NCBI GenBank assembly: GCA_036378155.1
Contig: DASUXA010000017.1
Span: forward strand, 1 to 64,000
Direction: 5' to 3'
Source of the DNA: DASUXA01 sp036378155
Lineage (GTDB): Bacteria; Actinomycetota; Actinomycetes; Mycobacteriales; Micromonosporaceae
Length of the DNA: 64,000 nucleotides
Shown: positions 32,892 through 41,013 of the stretch, piece after piece
Layout of the letters: every line of letters starts with the position of its first letter
Position numbering within the stretch: position 1 is the stretch's first letter
Notes under the pieces: model-generated
Databases searched by the model: none
Seen by the model: only the letters and a program-made list of their open reading frames with translations
Told to the model about the DNA's origin: nothing
Made by a program: the position numbers and the translations under genes

Positions 32892-34235
32892 ATGGCCGCC
32901 ACCACCGGAGACGACGACGCCCCCGGCCCGCTCGACGCGGGCGGGTCGGCGCGCGTCATGGCTGACCCGCCCACCGACGCGCCGGTCGACCACCCGGCCG
33001 TTGCGCCGCCGGTCGCCCGGAGCGCCGACACACGTAGGGATCGCACGGCGCTTCGCCGGCCCCCGCCGGTACTGCTCGCCGCGACCGTGAACACGCTCTG
33101 GGCCGCGATCGTCGGGTACGTGCCGCTGTTCCTGGTCGTGGCGCTGGTCGCGTTCAAGCCGCACGCCGGTCCCCGGCTGGGCGACGTCACCCGGTTCGCC
33201 ACGCTCGCCTGGCTGCTCGCCCACGGGGTACCGGTGTCGACCGGCGCGGGCGCGATCAGCCTCGCGCCGCTCGCGGTCAGCGTGCTCGCCGCCTGGCGGA
33301 TCACGCGGGCAGGGGTACACACCGTGCGGGCGATCCGGCGTCGACGTCGCGGTACCGCCCGGCACGCGCTGCTCGCGGCGGGCGCCGTCGGGCTGGTGTA
33401 CGGGGTGCTCGGGGCGGTCACCGCGGGCGTGGCGAGCAGCCCCGCGGCGCGGGTCGCGCCGTTGCGCGCCGGGCTGACGCTCGCCGGGTTCGGGGTACTC
33501 GCGGGGCTGCTGGGCGCGGCGTCCGCCAGCGGGGTCCTGGCACGGGTCACCGCGCACGTCCCTGGGTTGCTGCGCGACGTGTCGCGCACCGGTACCGTCG
33601 CCACGCTGCTCCTGCTGGGCGCCGGCGCCGGCGTCACCGGCGTGGCGATCGCGGTCGCCGGGGCGGACGCCGCCGACATGATCGCCGCGTACCACGCCGG
33701 GCTGACCGGGCAGGCGGGGCTGGTACTGCTGTCCCTCGTGTACGCGCCGAACCTGGCGGTCTGGGCGGCGAGCTACCTCGCCGGACCAGGTTTCGCCGTC
33801 GGCGTCGGCACCGTGGTCAGCGCAGGGGCGGTACGGCTCGGCGCGCTGCCCGCGATCCCGGCGTTCGCCGCGCTGCCCGCCCGTCCCGCCTCGGCGCTCG
33901 GCGCCCTGCTGCTCGGTCTGCCGTTGGCTGCCGGCATGACAGCCGGATGGCTGCTGGCGCGACGCCGGTCGCGCGAGGCGACCGAACCCGGCGCGTGGGG
34001 ATGGGGTGGGCTGATCGGGGCGGCGCTGCTGGCTGGACCGGCTGCCGGGGTACTGCTCGCGCTTGCCGCGCTGGTGTCCAGCGGGGGGCTGGGTCGCGGC
34101 AGGCTCGCCGAGATCGGACCGTTTCCGGTACCGCTGGCGCTGGTCGCGTCCGGCGTGATCGCGGTGGGCGCGGTGATCGCGGCCGCCGCCACCCGCGCGA
34201 TCATGGGTGCCGTGGTGCGCCGACGCGGCCGCTGA
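32892..34235 (+). CDS. perM: PerM-like integral membrane protein (DUF6350)
   Basis: An about 447-residue protein with a disordered, acidic then Arg-rich N-terminus (about 60 residues) and eight to ten helices. The location between sucCD and purN/purH is that of mycobacterial perM, whose product supports cell division and persistence. The sequence fits DUF6350: LAATVNTLWAAIVGYVPLFL, then SISLAPLAVSVLAAWR-like ISLAPLAVSVLAAW, and YAPNLAVWAASYLAGPGFAVG, a highly conserved loop. Start uncertain: ATG at 32892 or 32958; neither has a strong Shine-Dalgarno. Confidence 0.85.
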   Translation: MAATTGDDDAPGPLDAGGSARVMADPPTDAPVDHPAVAPPVARSADTRRDRTALRRPPPVLLAATVNTLWAAIVGYVPLFLVVALVAFKPHAGPRLGDVTRFATLAWLLAHGVPVSTGAGAISLAPLAVSVLAAWRITRAGVHTVRAIRRRRRGTARHALLAAGAVGLVYGVLGAVTAGVASSPAARVAPLRAGLTLAGFGVLAGLLGAASASGVLARVTAHVPGLLRDVSRTGTVATLLLLGAGAGVTGVAIAVAGADAADMIAAYHAGLTGQAGLVLLSLVYAPNLAVWAASYLAGPGFAVGVGTVVSAGAVRLGALPAIPAFAALPARPASALGALLLGLPLAAGMTAGWLLARRRSREATEPGAWGWGGLIGAALLAGPAAGVLLALAALVSSGGLGRGRLAEIGPFPVPLALVASGVIAVGAVIAAAATRAIMGAVVRRRGR

Positions 34236-34241
34236 CCCCGG

Positions 34242-34721
34242 TCAGTGGTGCAGCCAGCCCGGTACCAGCGCCGACGACAGCAGCACGACCCTTCCGATAG
34301 TCAGCACGATCGCGACGCCGCCGCAGGCGAGCCCGGCGATCCCCTGGTTCCGGTCCGACGGTCGGGTCGGATTGGGGGTGCGCAGCGCGAGTACTCCGAG
34401 GACCACGCCGGCGACCCCGAGGGCGACGCCGAGCGAGCAGCAGAGCACCAACGGGATCGAGACGATCCCGAAGATCATCGACAGCAGACCGTACTGGGTG
34501 CCGCCCGACGGCGGCAGCGGCGGCGGTCCCCCCGGATATCCGGGCGGCGGACCGGCGTATCCGGGCGGCGGACCGGCGTATCCGGGCGGGGGACCCGCGT
34601 ATCCGGGCGGCGGGCTCGCCGGGTAGGCGGGCGGCGGGTTGTACCCCGGATACGGGGGCGGCGGGTCGGCCGGTACGGGCTGGTCCTGCCCGGCTGCCCA
34701 CGGGTCCGACGACGGCTGCAT
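34242..34721 (-). CDS. DUF4190 membrane protein with Pro-rich repeats
   Basis: A 159-residue protein. The N-terminal half is Pro/Tyr/Gly-rich, with four PPPGYAG-like heptads encoded by a 21-bp tandem repeat (about 34540-34615). The C-terminal half has two helices (YGLLSMIFGIVSIPLVLCCSL and GIAGLACGGVAIVLTIGRVVLL) around a GVALGVAGVVLGVLALR segment, the DUF4190 pattern. The ATG at 34721 is chosen for GAGGAG 5 bases upstream. It is convergent with perM (6 bp apart) and divergent from purNH. Function unknown; such proteins are common in actinobacterial envelopes. Confidence 0.88.
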   Translation of the reverse strand: MQPSSDPWAAGQDQPVPADPPPPYPGYNPPPAYPASPPPGYAGPPPGYAGPPPGYAGPPPGYPGGPPPLPPSGGTQYGLLSMIFGIVSIPLVLCCSLGVALGVAGVVLGVLALRTPNPTRPSDRNQGIAGLACGGVAIVLTIGRVVLLSSALVPGWLHH

Positions 34722-34831
34722 CGCGCTCCTCTCCACCCGCCGCTGGGGTGCGACGACGGCAGGGTACTAGGCGTCATCAATGAACGACGGGTGCGGGCCG
34801 ACCGGTCCGTGCCAACGGATAGGGTCGTGAC

Positions 34832-36991
34832 GTGACCGCCCGCCTCGTCGTCCTGGTCTCGGGTTCCGGTACCAACCTGCAGGCGCTGCTCGACGCGTGC
34901 GCCGACCCCGCCTACGGCGCCGCGGTGGTCGCCGTCGGCGCCGATCGCGACGGCGTCGAGGGTCTGACCCGAGCCGCGAAGCACGACGTGCCGACCTTCG
35001 TCCACCGGGTGTCCGACTACCCGGACCGTGCCGCCTGGGACGCCGCGCTCACCGCGTCGTGCGCCGCGTACCGACCCGACCTGATCGTCTCGGCCGGCTT
35101 CCTGAAGCTGGTCGGGCCGGCGTTCCTGGAGCGGTTCGGCGGGCGGTACGTCAACACGCACAACGCTCTGCTGCCGGCGTTCCCCGGCATGCACGGTCCC
35201 CGCGACGCGCTCGCCTACGGCGTGAAGATCGCCGGCGCGACGCTGCACTTCGTCGACGCCGGAGTGGACACCGGACCGATCATCGCGCAGGTCGCGGTAC
35301 CGGTGCTCGACGACGACACCGAGGACAGCCTCACCGAGCGCATCAAGCACGCCGAGCGGCGCCAACTGGTCGAGTACGTCGGTCGACTGGTCCGCGACGG
35401 TTGGACGATCACCGGAAGAAAGGTCACCATCGGAGTGAGCGAGTTGCGGCCGATCAAGCGCGCGCTGGTCAGCGTGTACGACAAGACAGGGCTGGACGAT
35501 CTGGTCCGGGCGCTGCACGCGAACGGGGTGGAGATCGTCTCGACCGGGTCGACGGCGGCACGGGTCGAGGCGGCGGGTGCGCCGGTGACCCGGGTGGAGG
35601 ACCTGACCGGCTTTCCGGAGTGCCTCGGCGGGCGGGTGAAGACGCTGCATCCTCGGGTACACGCCGGGCTGCTCGCCGACCTGCGCCTCGACTCCCACGC
35701 GGAGCAGCTCGCCCAGCTCGATATCGAACCGTTCGACCTGCTGGTGTCCAACCTGTACCCGTTCCGCGAGACGGTCGCCTCGGGCGCCGACCCGGACGCC
35801 TGCATCGAGCAGATCGACATCGGCGGACCGACGATGGTACGAGCCGCCGCGAAGAACTTCGCCAGCGTCGCGGTGGTCACCTCGCCCGAGGCGTACCCGC
35901 TGGTCGTCGACGCGCTGTCGGCGGGCGGTACCACCCTGGCGCAGCGGCGCGCGCTGGCGGCGAAGGCGTTCGCCGACATCGCCGAGTACGACGTGGCGGT
36001 GGCGCACTGGTTCGCCGTCCGCGAGGCGGTGGACGCGGGCGGCTGGTGGCCGGAGTTCGAGGGGCTGGCGCTGCGACGCTCGTCGGTGCTGCGGTACGGG
36101 GAGAACCCGCACCAGCGCGCCGCGCTGTACGTCGACCCGGACCGCGCGCCCGGGCTCGCGCAGGCGCGCCAGGTGCACGGCAAGGAGATGTCGTACAACA
36201 ACTACGTCGACGCCGACGCGGCGTGGCGCGCGGCGAACGACTTCGCCGAGCCCTGCGTGGCGATCATCAAGCACGCCAACCCGTGCGGTATCGCGGTCGG
36301 CGGCGACGTCGCCGAGGCGCACCGCAAGGCGCACGCCTGCGACCCGGTGTCCGCGTACGGCGGGGTCATCGCGGTGAACCGACCGGTCACCGTCGACATG
36401 GCGAAGCAGGTCAGCGAGGTGTTCACCGAGGTGATCGTGGCGCCGTCCTACGAGGACGGCGTGGTGGACGTGCTCGCCGCCAAGAAGAACCTGCGCATCC
36501 TGGTCGCGCCGGCGTGGCGTCCGGAGCGGGTGGAGTGGCGGCAGGTCTCCGGCGGGGTACTGGTGCAGACCGCCGACCGGATCGACGCCGACGGCGACGA
36601 CCCGGCGAACTGGCGGCTGGTCGCCGGCGCCCCGGCGGACGACGCCACCCTCGCCGACCTGGCGTTCGCGTGGCGGGCGGTACGCGCGGTGAAGTCGAAC
36701 GCGATCCTGCTGGCGACCGACCGCGCCACGGTCGGCGTCGGCATGGGTCAGGTCAACCGGGTCGACTCGGCGCGCCTCGCGGTGTCCCGCGCCGGGGAAC
36801 GGGCGTTCGGGTCGGTCGCGGCGTCCGACGCGTTCTTCCCGTTCCCGGACGGTCTCCAGGTGCTGATCGAGGCGGGGGTACGAGCGGTGGTCCAGCCGGG
36901 CGGGTCGGTGCGCGACGAGGAGGTCGTCGCCGCTGCCGCGGCATCCGGCGTCACCCTGTACCTGACCGGTACCCGGCACTTCTTCCACTGA
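34832..36991 (+). CDS. purH: Fused PurN-PurH: GAR formyltransferase plus AICAR formyltransferase/IMP cyclohydrolase
   Basis: One 719-codon frame covers three steps of purine synthesis. Residues 1-201 are PurN: catalytic N108 and H110 (NTHNALLPAFPGMHG) and D146 (VDTGP). Residues 206-719 are PurH: IMP cyclohydrolase region (KRALVSVYDKTGL, STGSTAARVEAAG, GRVKTLHPRVHAG) and AICAR transformylase with IIKHANPCGIAVG, DPVSAYGGVIAVNRP and the usual end TLYLTGTRHFFH. PurN and PurH are normally separate; here the junction KVTIG-VSEL-RPIKRAL carries no stop. GTG at 35435 with AGAAAGG 11 bases upstream could still start a separate PurH. A sequencing frameshift cannot be excluded, but both halves look intact. 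Confidence 0.93.
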   Translation: MTARLVVLVSGSGTNLQALLDACADPAYGAAVVAVGADRDGVEGLTRAAKHDVPTFVHRVSDYPDRAAWDAALTASCAAYRPDLIVSAGFLKLVGPAFLERFGGRYVNTHNALLPAFPGMHGPRDALAYGVKIAGATLHFVDAGVDTGPIIAQVAVPVLDDDTEDSLTERIKHAERRQLVEYVGRLVRDGWTITGRKVTIGVSELRPIKRALVSVYDKTGLDDLVRALHANGVEIVSTGSTAARVEAAGAPVTRVEDLTGFPECLGGRVKTLHPRVHAGLLADLRLDSHAEQLAQLDIEPFDLLVSNLYPFRETVASGADPDACIEQIDIGGPTMVRAAAKNFASVAVVTSPEAYPLVVDALSAGGTTLAQRRALAAKAFADIAEYDVAVAHWFAVREAVDAGGWWPEFEGLALRRSSVLRYGENPHQRAALYVDPDRAPGLAQARQVHGKEMSYNNYVDADAAWRAANDFAEPCVAIIKHANPCGIAVGGDVAEAHRKAHACDPVSAYGGVIAVNRPVTVDMAKQVSEVFTEVIVAPSYEDGVVDVLAAKKNLRILVAPAWRPERVEWRQVSGGVLVQTADRIDADGDDPANWRLVAGAPADDATLADLAFAWRAVRAVKSNAILLATDRATVGVGMGQVNRVDSARLAVSRAGERAFGSVAASDAFFPFPDGLQVLIEAGVRAVVQPGGSVRDEEVVAAAAASGVTLYLTGTRHFFH

Positions 36992-37040
36992 CGTCGCCGG
37001 CGGTCGCGCTTGGGCCGCCAGCCGGGGTGTGTCCTTTCCG

Positions 37041-37084
37041 GCGTACACCGCTGGTGATGTACGCACATCACCAGCGGTGTACGC
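37041..37084. repeat. Dispersed hairpin repeat, copy 2 (perfect 20-bp stem)
   Basis: 37041-37060 is exactly complementary to 37065-37084 around loop ACGC, 50 bp after the purNH stop. It shares ACACCGCTGG, TGTACGCACATCA and CAGCGGTGT with the other copies at 11926, 53326 and 58018. It could terminate purNH transcription, but it has no T-run. Confidence 0.8.
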
Positions 37085-37260
37085 ATCCGAGTGGGCATGC
37101 CTGCCGGGGCGGTGGCCGCACGTTCCGTCATCGCACGAATCGGAACACCGGCGGTCGCTGGGCGATCGCGGCGTTCGCCGCGGTGATGGTGGGCGCTGCG
37201 GCCGTCGCCAGCATCAGCCCCAGTATCCGACAGATGAGATCGCTGAACGGGCGCGGCTGA
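37057..37260 (+). CDS. Doubtful small membrane peptide
   Basis: A 67-codon frame whose C-terminal half encodes one hydrophobic helix (RWAIAAFAAVMVGAAAVASI). Its only starts lie inside the dispersed hairpin, and it has no ribosome-binding site and no recognised relatives. It may be non-coding; recorded because the helix is well formed. Confidence 0.2.
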   Translation: MYAHHQRCTHPSGHACRGGGRTFRHRTNRNTGGRWAIAAFAAVMVGAAAVASISPSIRQMRSLNGRG

Positions 37261-37268
37261 CCGTGTGG

Positions 37269-37595
37269 TTACAGGGGTTCGATCGCCGACCGCAGACCGG
37301 CGACGACCTTGCCCATGGTTTCGTCGGAGACCACCCCGTGACCGGGCATCTCGAAGCGATCCGCGGACGCGTAGTTGACGCGCCAGCACAGCACCCACCG
37401 GCCGGGTGACGGATCCTTCTCGTTCAGTTCCACGGCAAGCAAGCCACGCACGTCGCCCGGAGCCCGGTCGGACACCTCGCAGACGATGACCGTGCCCGCG
37501 TCGTTCAATGCGTTGATGGAGACCACCACGAAGTCGCTCCGGCGGATGCCCTGGTATGTGTAGATCCCGCCGCGAACCGGACTCAGGTCACTCAC
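37269..37595 (-). CDS. MazF/PemK-like toxin
   Basis: A 108-residue CcdB/MazF-fold protein: RGGIYTYQGIRRSDFVVVSINALND, then VIVCEVSDRAPGDVRGLLAVEL, and a closing RSAIEPL helix, as in PemK/MazF RNases. Identification rests on the fold pattern and on its partner: the ribbon-helix-helix gene upstream overlaps it by 4 bp (ATGA). It would cleave mRNA or tRNA when released. The conserved basic residue after the first strand is present (R8), though sequence similarity to classical MazF is low. Confidence 0.8.
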   Translation of the reverse strand: MSDLSPVRGGIYTYQGIRRSDFVVVSINALNDAGTVIVCEVSDRAPGDVRGLLAVELNEKDPSPGRWVLCWRVNYASADRFEMPGHGVVSDETMGKVVAGLRSAIEPL

Positions 37596-37795
37596 GCACG
37601 CCCTGCCAGGCGTTCAGCTTCCCAGGTCTGGTCGCTCACCGAGCGGTCGAACGCTGCCGCGGCGGCAGCCGCTTCGGCGAGGAGCCTTTCTCGGATGAGG
37701 TTCGCCACCCACCTACTGACCTTGCCGTCACCGCCAGCCGCGTGCTTCACCGCTTCGGCAAGTGGATCATCGAGCGAGACCGAGATGCGCGTCAT
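37592..37795 (-). CDS. Ribbon-helix-helix antitoxin
   Basis: A 67-residue protein with an N-terminal RHH (CopG/MetJ-type) domain: MTRISVSLDDPLAEAVKHAAG...KVSRWVANLIRERLLAEAA. The first strand would insert in the DNA major groove as a dimer. The C-terminal tail (FDRSVSDQTWEAERLAGRA) would bind the toxin. The transcript is probably leaderless: TAAGTT lies 6 bases before the ATG, and there is no Shine-Dalgarno. Four TGCTGC repeats lie just upstream as candidate operators. Confidence 0.85.
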   Translation of the reverse strand: MTRISVSLDDPLAEAVKHAAGGDGKVSRWVANLIRERLLAEAAAAAAAFDRSVSDQTWEAERLAGRA

Positions 37796-37801
37796 GGCAA
37801 G

Positions 37802-37856
37802 AACTTATCTCATGCTGCAGATTGCTGCATCAGTTGACTGCTGCAGGATGCTGCTG
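37802..37856 (-). promoter_or_regulatory. Promoter and operator array of the MazEF-like pair
   Basis: On the minus strand, TAAGTT (37807-37802) is a -10 ending 6 bases before the antitoxin ATG. Behind it, plus-strand TGCTGCA begins at 37813, 37823 and 37839, and TGCTGC again at 37849: spacings of 10, 16 and 10 bp. Two half-site pairs one helical turn apart fit cooperative binding of RHH dimers. Confidence 0.6.
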
Positions 37857-38056
37857 CGCCCCTGCGGCTCGTGGGCGGGTCCGGCGGTGTCGTCCCTCGT
37901 GTCGCTGCCGGGTCAGCCGGAGCGGACTACGCTGCGCTGATGCCGCGGCGGGCGGCAAGGTCGCCTGACCCGTGCGCTGAATCCGGTCAAGCGCCTCGCC
38001 CAGAGGCAGCGTGACCGCGACGGGTCGGCGAAGCCACCACCGATCGAGGAGATGAC

Positions 38057-38665
38057 GTGAACCCTCCGGACACGGTCGAGCGGGTCGAGGAGCGGATCGC
38101 GCACGAGGACTGGGCGCTGACCGAAGTGGAACGCCAGGTCTTCGACCGGTGCGAGTTCCTCGAGGTCGACCTGACGGAGGCGGTGCTCGCCGGGTGTACC
38201 TTCCGCAACTGCGTGCTCGCCGGCTGCACGCTCAACGCCGCCACGCTGCGGCGCTGCGCGATCCTGCAGTGCGTCGTGCGCCGCTGCCGGTTCTTCGGCG
38301 TCACGTTCGACGACTGCAAGCTGACCGGTACCGCCTTCCTGGAATGTGAGCTGCGACCGGTCCGCATCGTCGGCGGCGACTGGTCGTACGTGAGTCTGCG
38401 CGGTCAGGACCTGTCCGGGGCGGATCTGTCCGGGCTGCGCCTGCGCGAGGCGGATCTCACCGAGGCGGACCTGCGCCGTGCCGACCTGAGCCGCGCCGAC
38501 CTCGGGTACGCCAAGTTGCACAACGCCAAACTCGCCGACGCCGACCTGCGCGGGGCGAATCTGGAGGCGGTACCGCTGCGCGGACTCGACCTGACCGGGG
38601 TACGCATCGACCTCGGTCAAGCCGCGCTGGTGGCGTCCGCGTACGGCGCCCGCGTCGAACCCTGA
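38057..38665 (+). CDS. Pentapeptide-repeat protein
   Basis: A 202-residue protein of A(D/N)LxX pentapeptides forming a right-handed quadrilateral beta-helix. Repeats run from about residue 28 to 190 with two registers: a cysteine-rich first half (FDRCEFLEVDLTEAVLAGCTF, FRNCVLAGCTL, LRRCAILQCVVRRCRF) and a standard second half (ADLSGLRLREADLTEADLRR, ADLSRADLGYAKLHNAKLAD). A break at RIVGGDWSYVSL separates them. Some such proteins mimic DNA and protect gyrase (Qnr, MfpA); the role here is unknown. GAGGAG lies before the GTG start. Confidence 0.92.
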   Translation: MNPPDTVERVEERIAHEDWALTEVERQVFDRCEFLEVDLTEAVLAGCTFRNCVLAGCTLNAATLRRCAILQCVVRRCRFFGVTFDDCKLTGTAFLECELRPVRIVGGDWSYVSLRGQDLSGADLSGLRLREADLTEADLRRADLSRADLGYAKLHNAKLADADLRGANLEAVPLRGLDLTGVRIDLGQAALVASAYGARVEP

Positions 38666-38668
38666 GGC

Positions 38669-38929
38669 TCAGACCACCACGTTCTCGCGCAGTTCGGCGA
38701 CGTGGCACGCGGACGGGTGCGGGTCCGCCTCGCGGTCGATCAGCGGCGGCACCTCGACGGCGCACTTCTCCCGCGCCTTCCATCAGCGGGTACGGAACCG
38801 GCAGCCGGACGGCGGATTGGCGGGTGACGGTACGTCGCTGTCCAGCCGGATGATGTCGCGGTGCTCGCGTGCCTCGGAGATGTGCCGGACTACGGACGGG
38901 TCGTGCGCGATGAAGATGTACGACAGCCC
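38669..38929 (-). pseudogene. Dead OppF/DppF oligopeptide ABC-transporter ATPase, C-terminal fragment
   Basis: The minus strand encodes GLSYIFIAHDPSVVRHISE, the switch-histidine region of OppF/DppF, then a deletion, then SDVPSPANPPSGCRFRTR, an in-frame TGA where relatives have cysteine or tryptophan context (FRTRCW), and then WKAREKCAVEVPPLIDREAD ending near HVAELRENVVV and a stop at 38669. Walker A, signature and Walker B are all missing, and no peptide transporter genes are nearby. It is a clear decayed gene with both a deletion and a nonsense change. Confidence 0.88.
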
Positions 38930-39059
38930 GAACTAACGGTGGGTACGGGTGCCGGGCGGTCCCCGGACGGGACGTCACCGTCGGTGCCGACCTCCACCAG
39001 CACCGACCCCCACAGCGGTTGCCCGGTCCGGTACCGGCGGCGGTGGCAGGATCGGGAGC

Positions 39060-39920
39060 GTGACCGCGACGATTCTGGACGGCAAGGCGACCGCGGCGGC
39101 GATCAGAGACGACCTGCGTCGACGGGTCAAAGCGTTGGCGGAGCGGGGCACGGTACCGGGACTCGGCACCGTGCTGGTCGGCGACGACCCGGCGTCACGG
39201 GCGTACGTCGACGGCAAGCACCGCGACTGCGCCGAGGTCGGCATCGCGTCCATCCGACGCGAACTGCCGGTCCACGCCACCCAGGACGACGTGGAAGCCG
39301 TGGTCGACGAGCTGAACGGCGATCCCGCCTGCCACGGGTACATCGTCCAGCTCCCGCTGCCCCGGCACCTCGACGCTCAGCGGGTGCTCGAGCGGATGGA
39401 CCCGGACAAGGACGCCGACGGGCTGCACCCGGTCAACCTCGGTCGGCTGGTACTGGGGCATCCGGGCCCGCTGCCGTGCACCCCGCGCGGCATCGTCGAA
39501 CTGCTGCGCCGGTACCGGGTGCCGATCGCCGGCGCCGACGTGGTCGTCGTCGGTCGCGGCACCACCGCCGGGCGACCGCTGAGCCTGCTGCTCACCCGGC
39601 GCTCGGAGAACGCCACCGTCACCGTGTGCCACACCGGCACCCGCGACCTGGCGGACCACACCCGACGCGCCGACATCGTGGTCGCCGCCGCCGGTACCCC
39701 CGGGATGCTGACCGCCGACATGGTCCGCCCCGGCGCGACCGTGGTCGACGTCGGCATCACCCGGGTGATCCGCCCGGACGGCACGGCCGTGTACGCCGGG
39801 GACGCCGCCCCCGAGGTGCGTGAGGTCGCCGGTCACCTCGCCCCGGTGCCCGGCGGCATCGGTCCGATGACCCGCGCGATGCTGCTGGCGAACGTCGTGG
39901 AGTTCGCCGAGCGACGCTGA
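39060..39920 (+). CDS. folD: Methylenetetrahydrofolate dehydrogenase/cyclohydrolase
   Basis: Interconverts 5,10-methylene-THF and 10-formyl-THF, supplying formyl groups to PurN and PurH encoded nearby. The 286-residue protein has SRAYVDGKHRDCAEVGI (catalytic Y and K), GYIVQLPLPRHLDAQRVLERMDP, DADGLHPVN, PCTPRGIVELL and the NADP-binding VVVVGRGTTAGRPLSLLL, ending VPGGIGPMTRAMLLAN. The second motif is usually KxK; here K-H-R. The GTG at 39060 follows CGGGAG and gives the family start VTATILDGKATAAAI. Confidence 0.95.
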   Translation: MTATILDGKATAAAIRDDLRRRVKALAERGTVPGLGTVLVGDDPASRAYVDGKHRDCAEVGIASIRRELPVHATQDDVEAVVDELNGDPACHGYIVQLPLPRHLDAQRVLERMDPDKDADGLHPVNLGRLVLGHPGPLPCTPRGIVELLRRYRVPIAGADVVVVGRGTTAGRPLSLLLTRRSENATVTVCHTGTRDLADHTRRADIVVAAAGTPGMLTADMVRPGATVVDVGITRVIRPDGTAVYAGDAAPEVREVAGHLAPVPGGIGPMTRAMLLANVVEFAERR

Positions 39921-40005
39921 CCACGCCCTGCCGGGGCGCTCCGGTCGCGGCACACGGTCCGGGTTATGGTGCGATCATCCGTTCTCACCGGGGAGAGCTA
40001 ATCCA

Positions 40006-40956
40006 ATGGGCAAGAAGGTCACCGTCGTCGGCGCCGGCTTCTACGGCTCGACGACCGCGCAGCGCCTGGCCGAGTACGACATCTTCGACACCGTCGTGCT
40101 GACCGACATCGTCGAGGGCAAGCCGGAAGGGCTGGCCCTGGACCTCAACCAGTCGCGCCCGATCGAAGGCTTCGAGACCAAGGTCGTGGGCCGGACCACC
40201 GGGCCCAACGGTGAGGGCTACGACGTCATCGAGGGCTCGGACATCGTCGTGATCACCGCCGGTTTGCCCCGCAAGCCGGGTATGAGCCGGATGGACCTGC
40301 TCGGGGTCAACGCGAAGATCGTCCGCCAGGTGGCGGAGAACGTCGCGAAGTACGCCCCGAACGCCGTCGTCATCGTGGTGTCCAACCCGCTGGACGAGAT
40401 GACCGCGCTAGCTCAGATCGCCACCGGCTTCCCGAAGAACCGGGTGCTCGGTCAGGCGGGCATCCTCGACACGGCGCGGTTCACCCACTTCGTCGCCGAG
40501 GAGCTCGGGGTACCGGTGCGGTCCGTGCGCACCCTGACGCTCGGCTCGCACGGCGACACCATGGTGCCGGTGCCGAGCCAGTGCACGGTCGACGGCAAGC
40601 CGCTGTCTGAGGTCATGCCGGCGGAGAAGATCGAGGAGCTGGTACAGCGCACCCGTAACGGCGGCGCCGAGGTGGTCGCGCTGCTGAAGACCGGTTCCGC
40701 GTACTACGCGCCGTCCGCCGCCGCGGCCCGGATGGCGAAGGCGGTCGCCGAGGACTCGGGCGAGGTGTTCCCGGTCTGCGCCTGGGTCGACGGCGAGTAC
40801 GGCATCTCCGGCGTGTACCTGGGTGTGCGGGCGGAACTCGGTGCGCAGGGCGTCAAGAAGGTCGTCGAGACGCCGCTGAGCGACTCCGAACTCGCCGCGC
40901 TCAAGGAAGCCGCCGAGGCGGTACGGGCGAAGCAGTCCGACATCGCCAACCTCTGA
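40006..40956 (+). CDS. mdh: Malate dehydrogenase (LDH-like, type 3)
   Basis: Oxidises malate to oxaloacetate with NAD+ in the TCA cycle. The 316-residue protein has GAGFYGSTTAQRL at 9-21, the acidic end of strand 2 in VVLTDIVEGKPEGLALDL marking NAD preference, the active-site loop GLPRKPGMSRMDLL, VVSNPLDEM and catalytic H182 (GSHGDTMVP). This is the tetrameric LDH-like MDH group rather than the E. coli type. Streptomycetes carry it near folD too. GGGGAGAG lies before the ATG. Confidence 0.96.
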   Translation: MGKKVTVVGAGFYGSTTAQRLAEYDIFDTVVLTDIVEGKPEGLALDLNQSRPIEGFETKVVGRTTGPNGEGYDVIEGSDIVVITAGLPRKPGMSRMDLLGVNAKIVRQVAENVAKYAPNAVVIVVSNPLDEMTALAQIATGFPKNRVLGQAGILDTARFTHFVAEELGVPVRSVRTLTLGSHGDTMVPVPSQCTVDGKPLSEVMPAEKIEELVQRTRNGGAEVVALLKTGSAYYAPSAAAARMAKAVAEDSGEVFPVCAWVDGEYGISGVYLGVRAELGAQGVKKVVETPLSDSELAALKEAAEAVRAKQSDIANL

Positions 40957-41013
40957 CCGTCGGGCTTCGACGAGTCGTCGGCGGTCGGGGGACCGGCGCT
41001 CCGCTCCGGGCGA

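Noticed and set aside
34540..34615. CRISPR-like direct repeats
   Set aside because: They are 21-bp in-frame tandem repeats encoding PPPGYAG heptads of a membrane protein, without spacers.
37041..37084. Simple intrinsic terminator of purNH
   Set aside because: It may act so, but the sequence recurs at three other loci with compensatory changes and has no T-run, so it is treated as a repeat family member.
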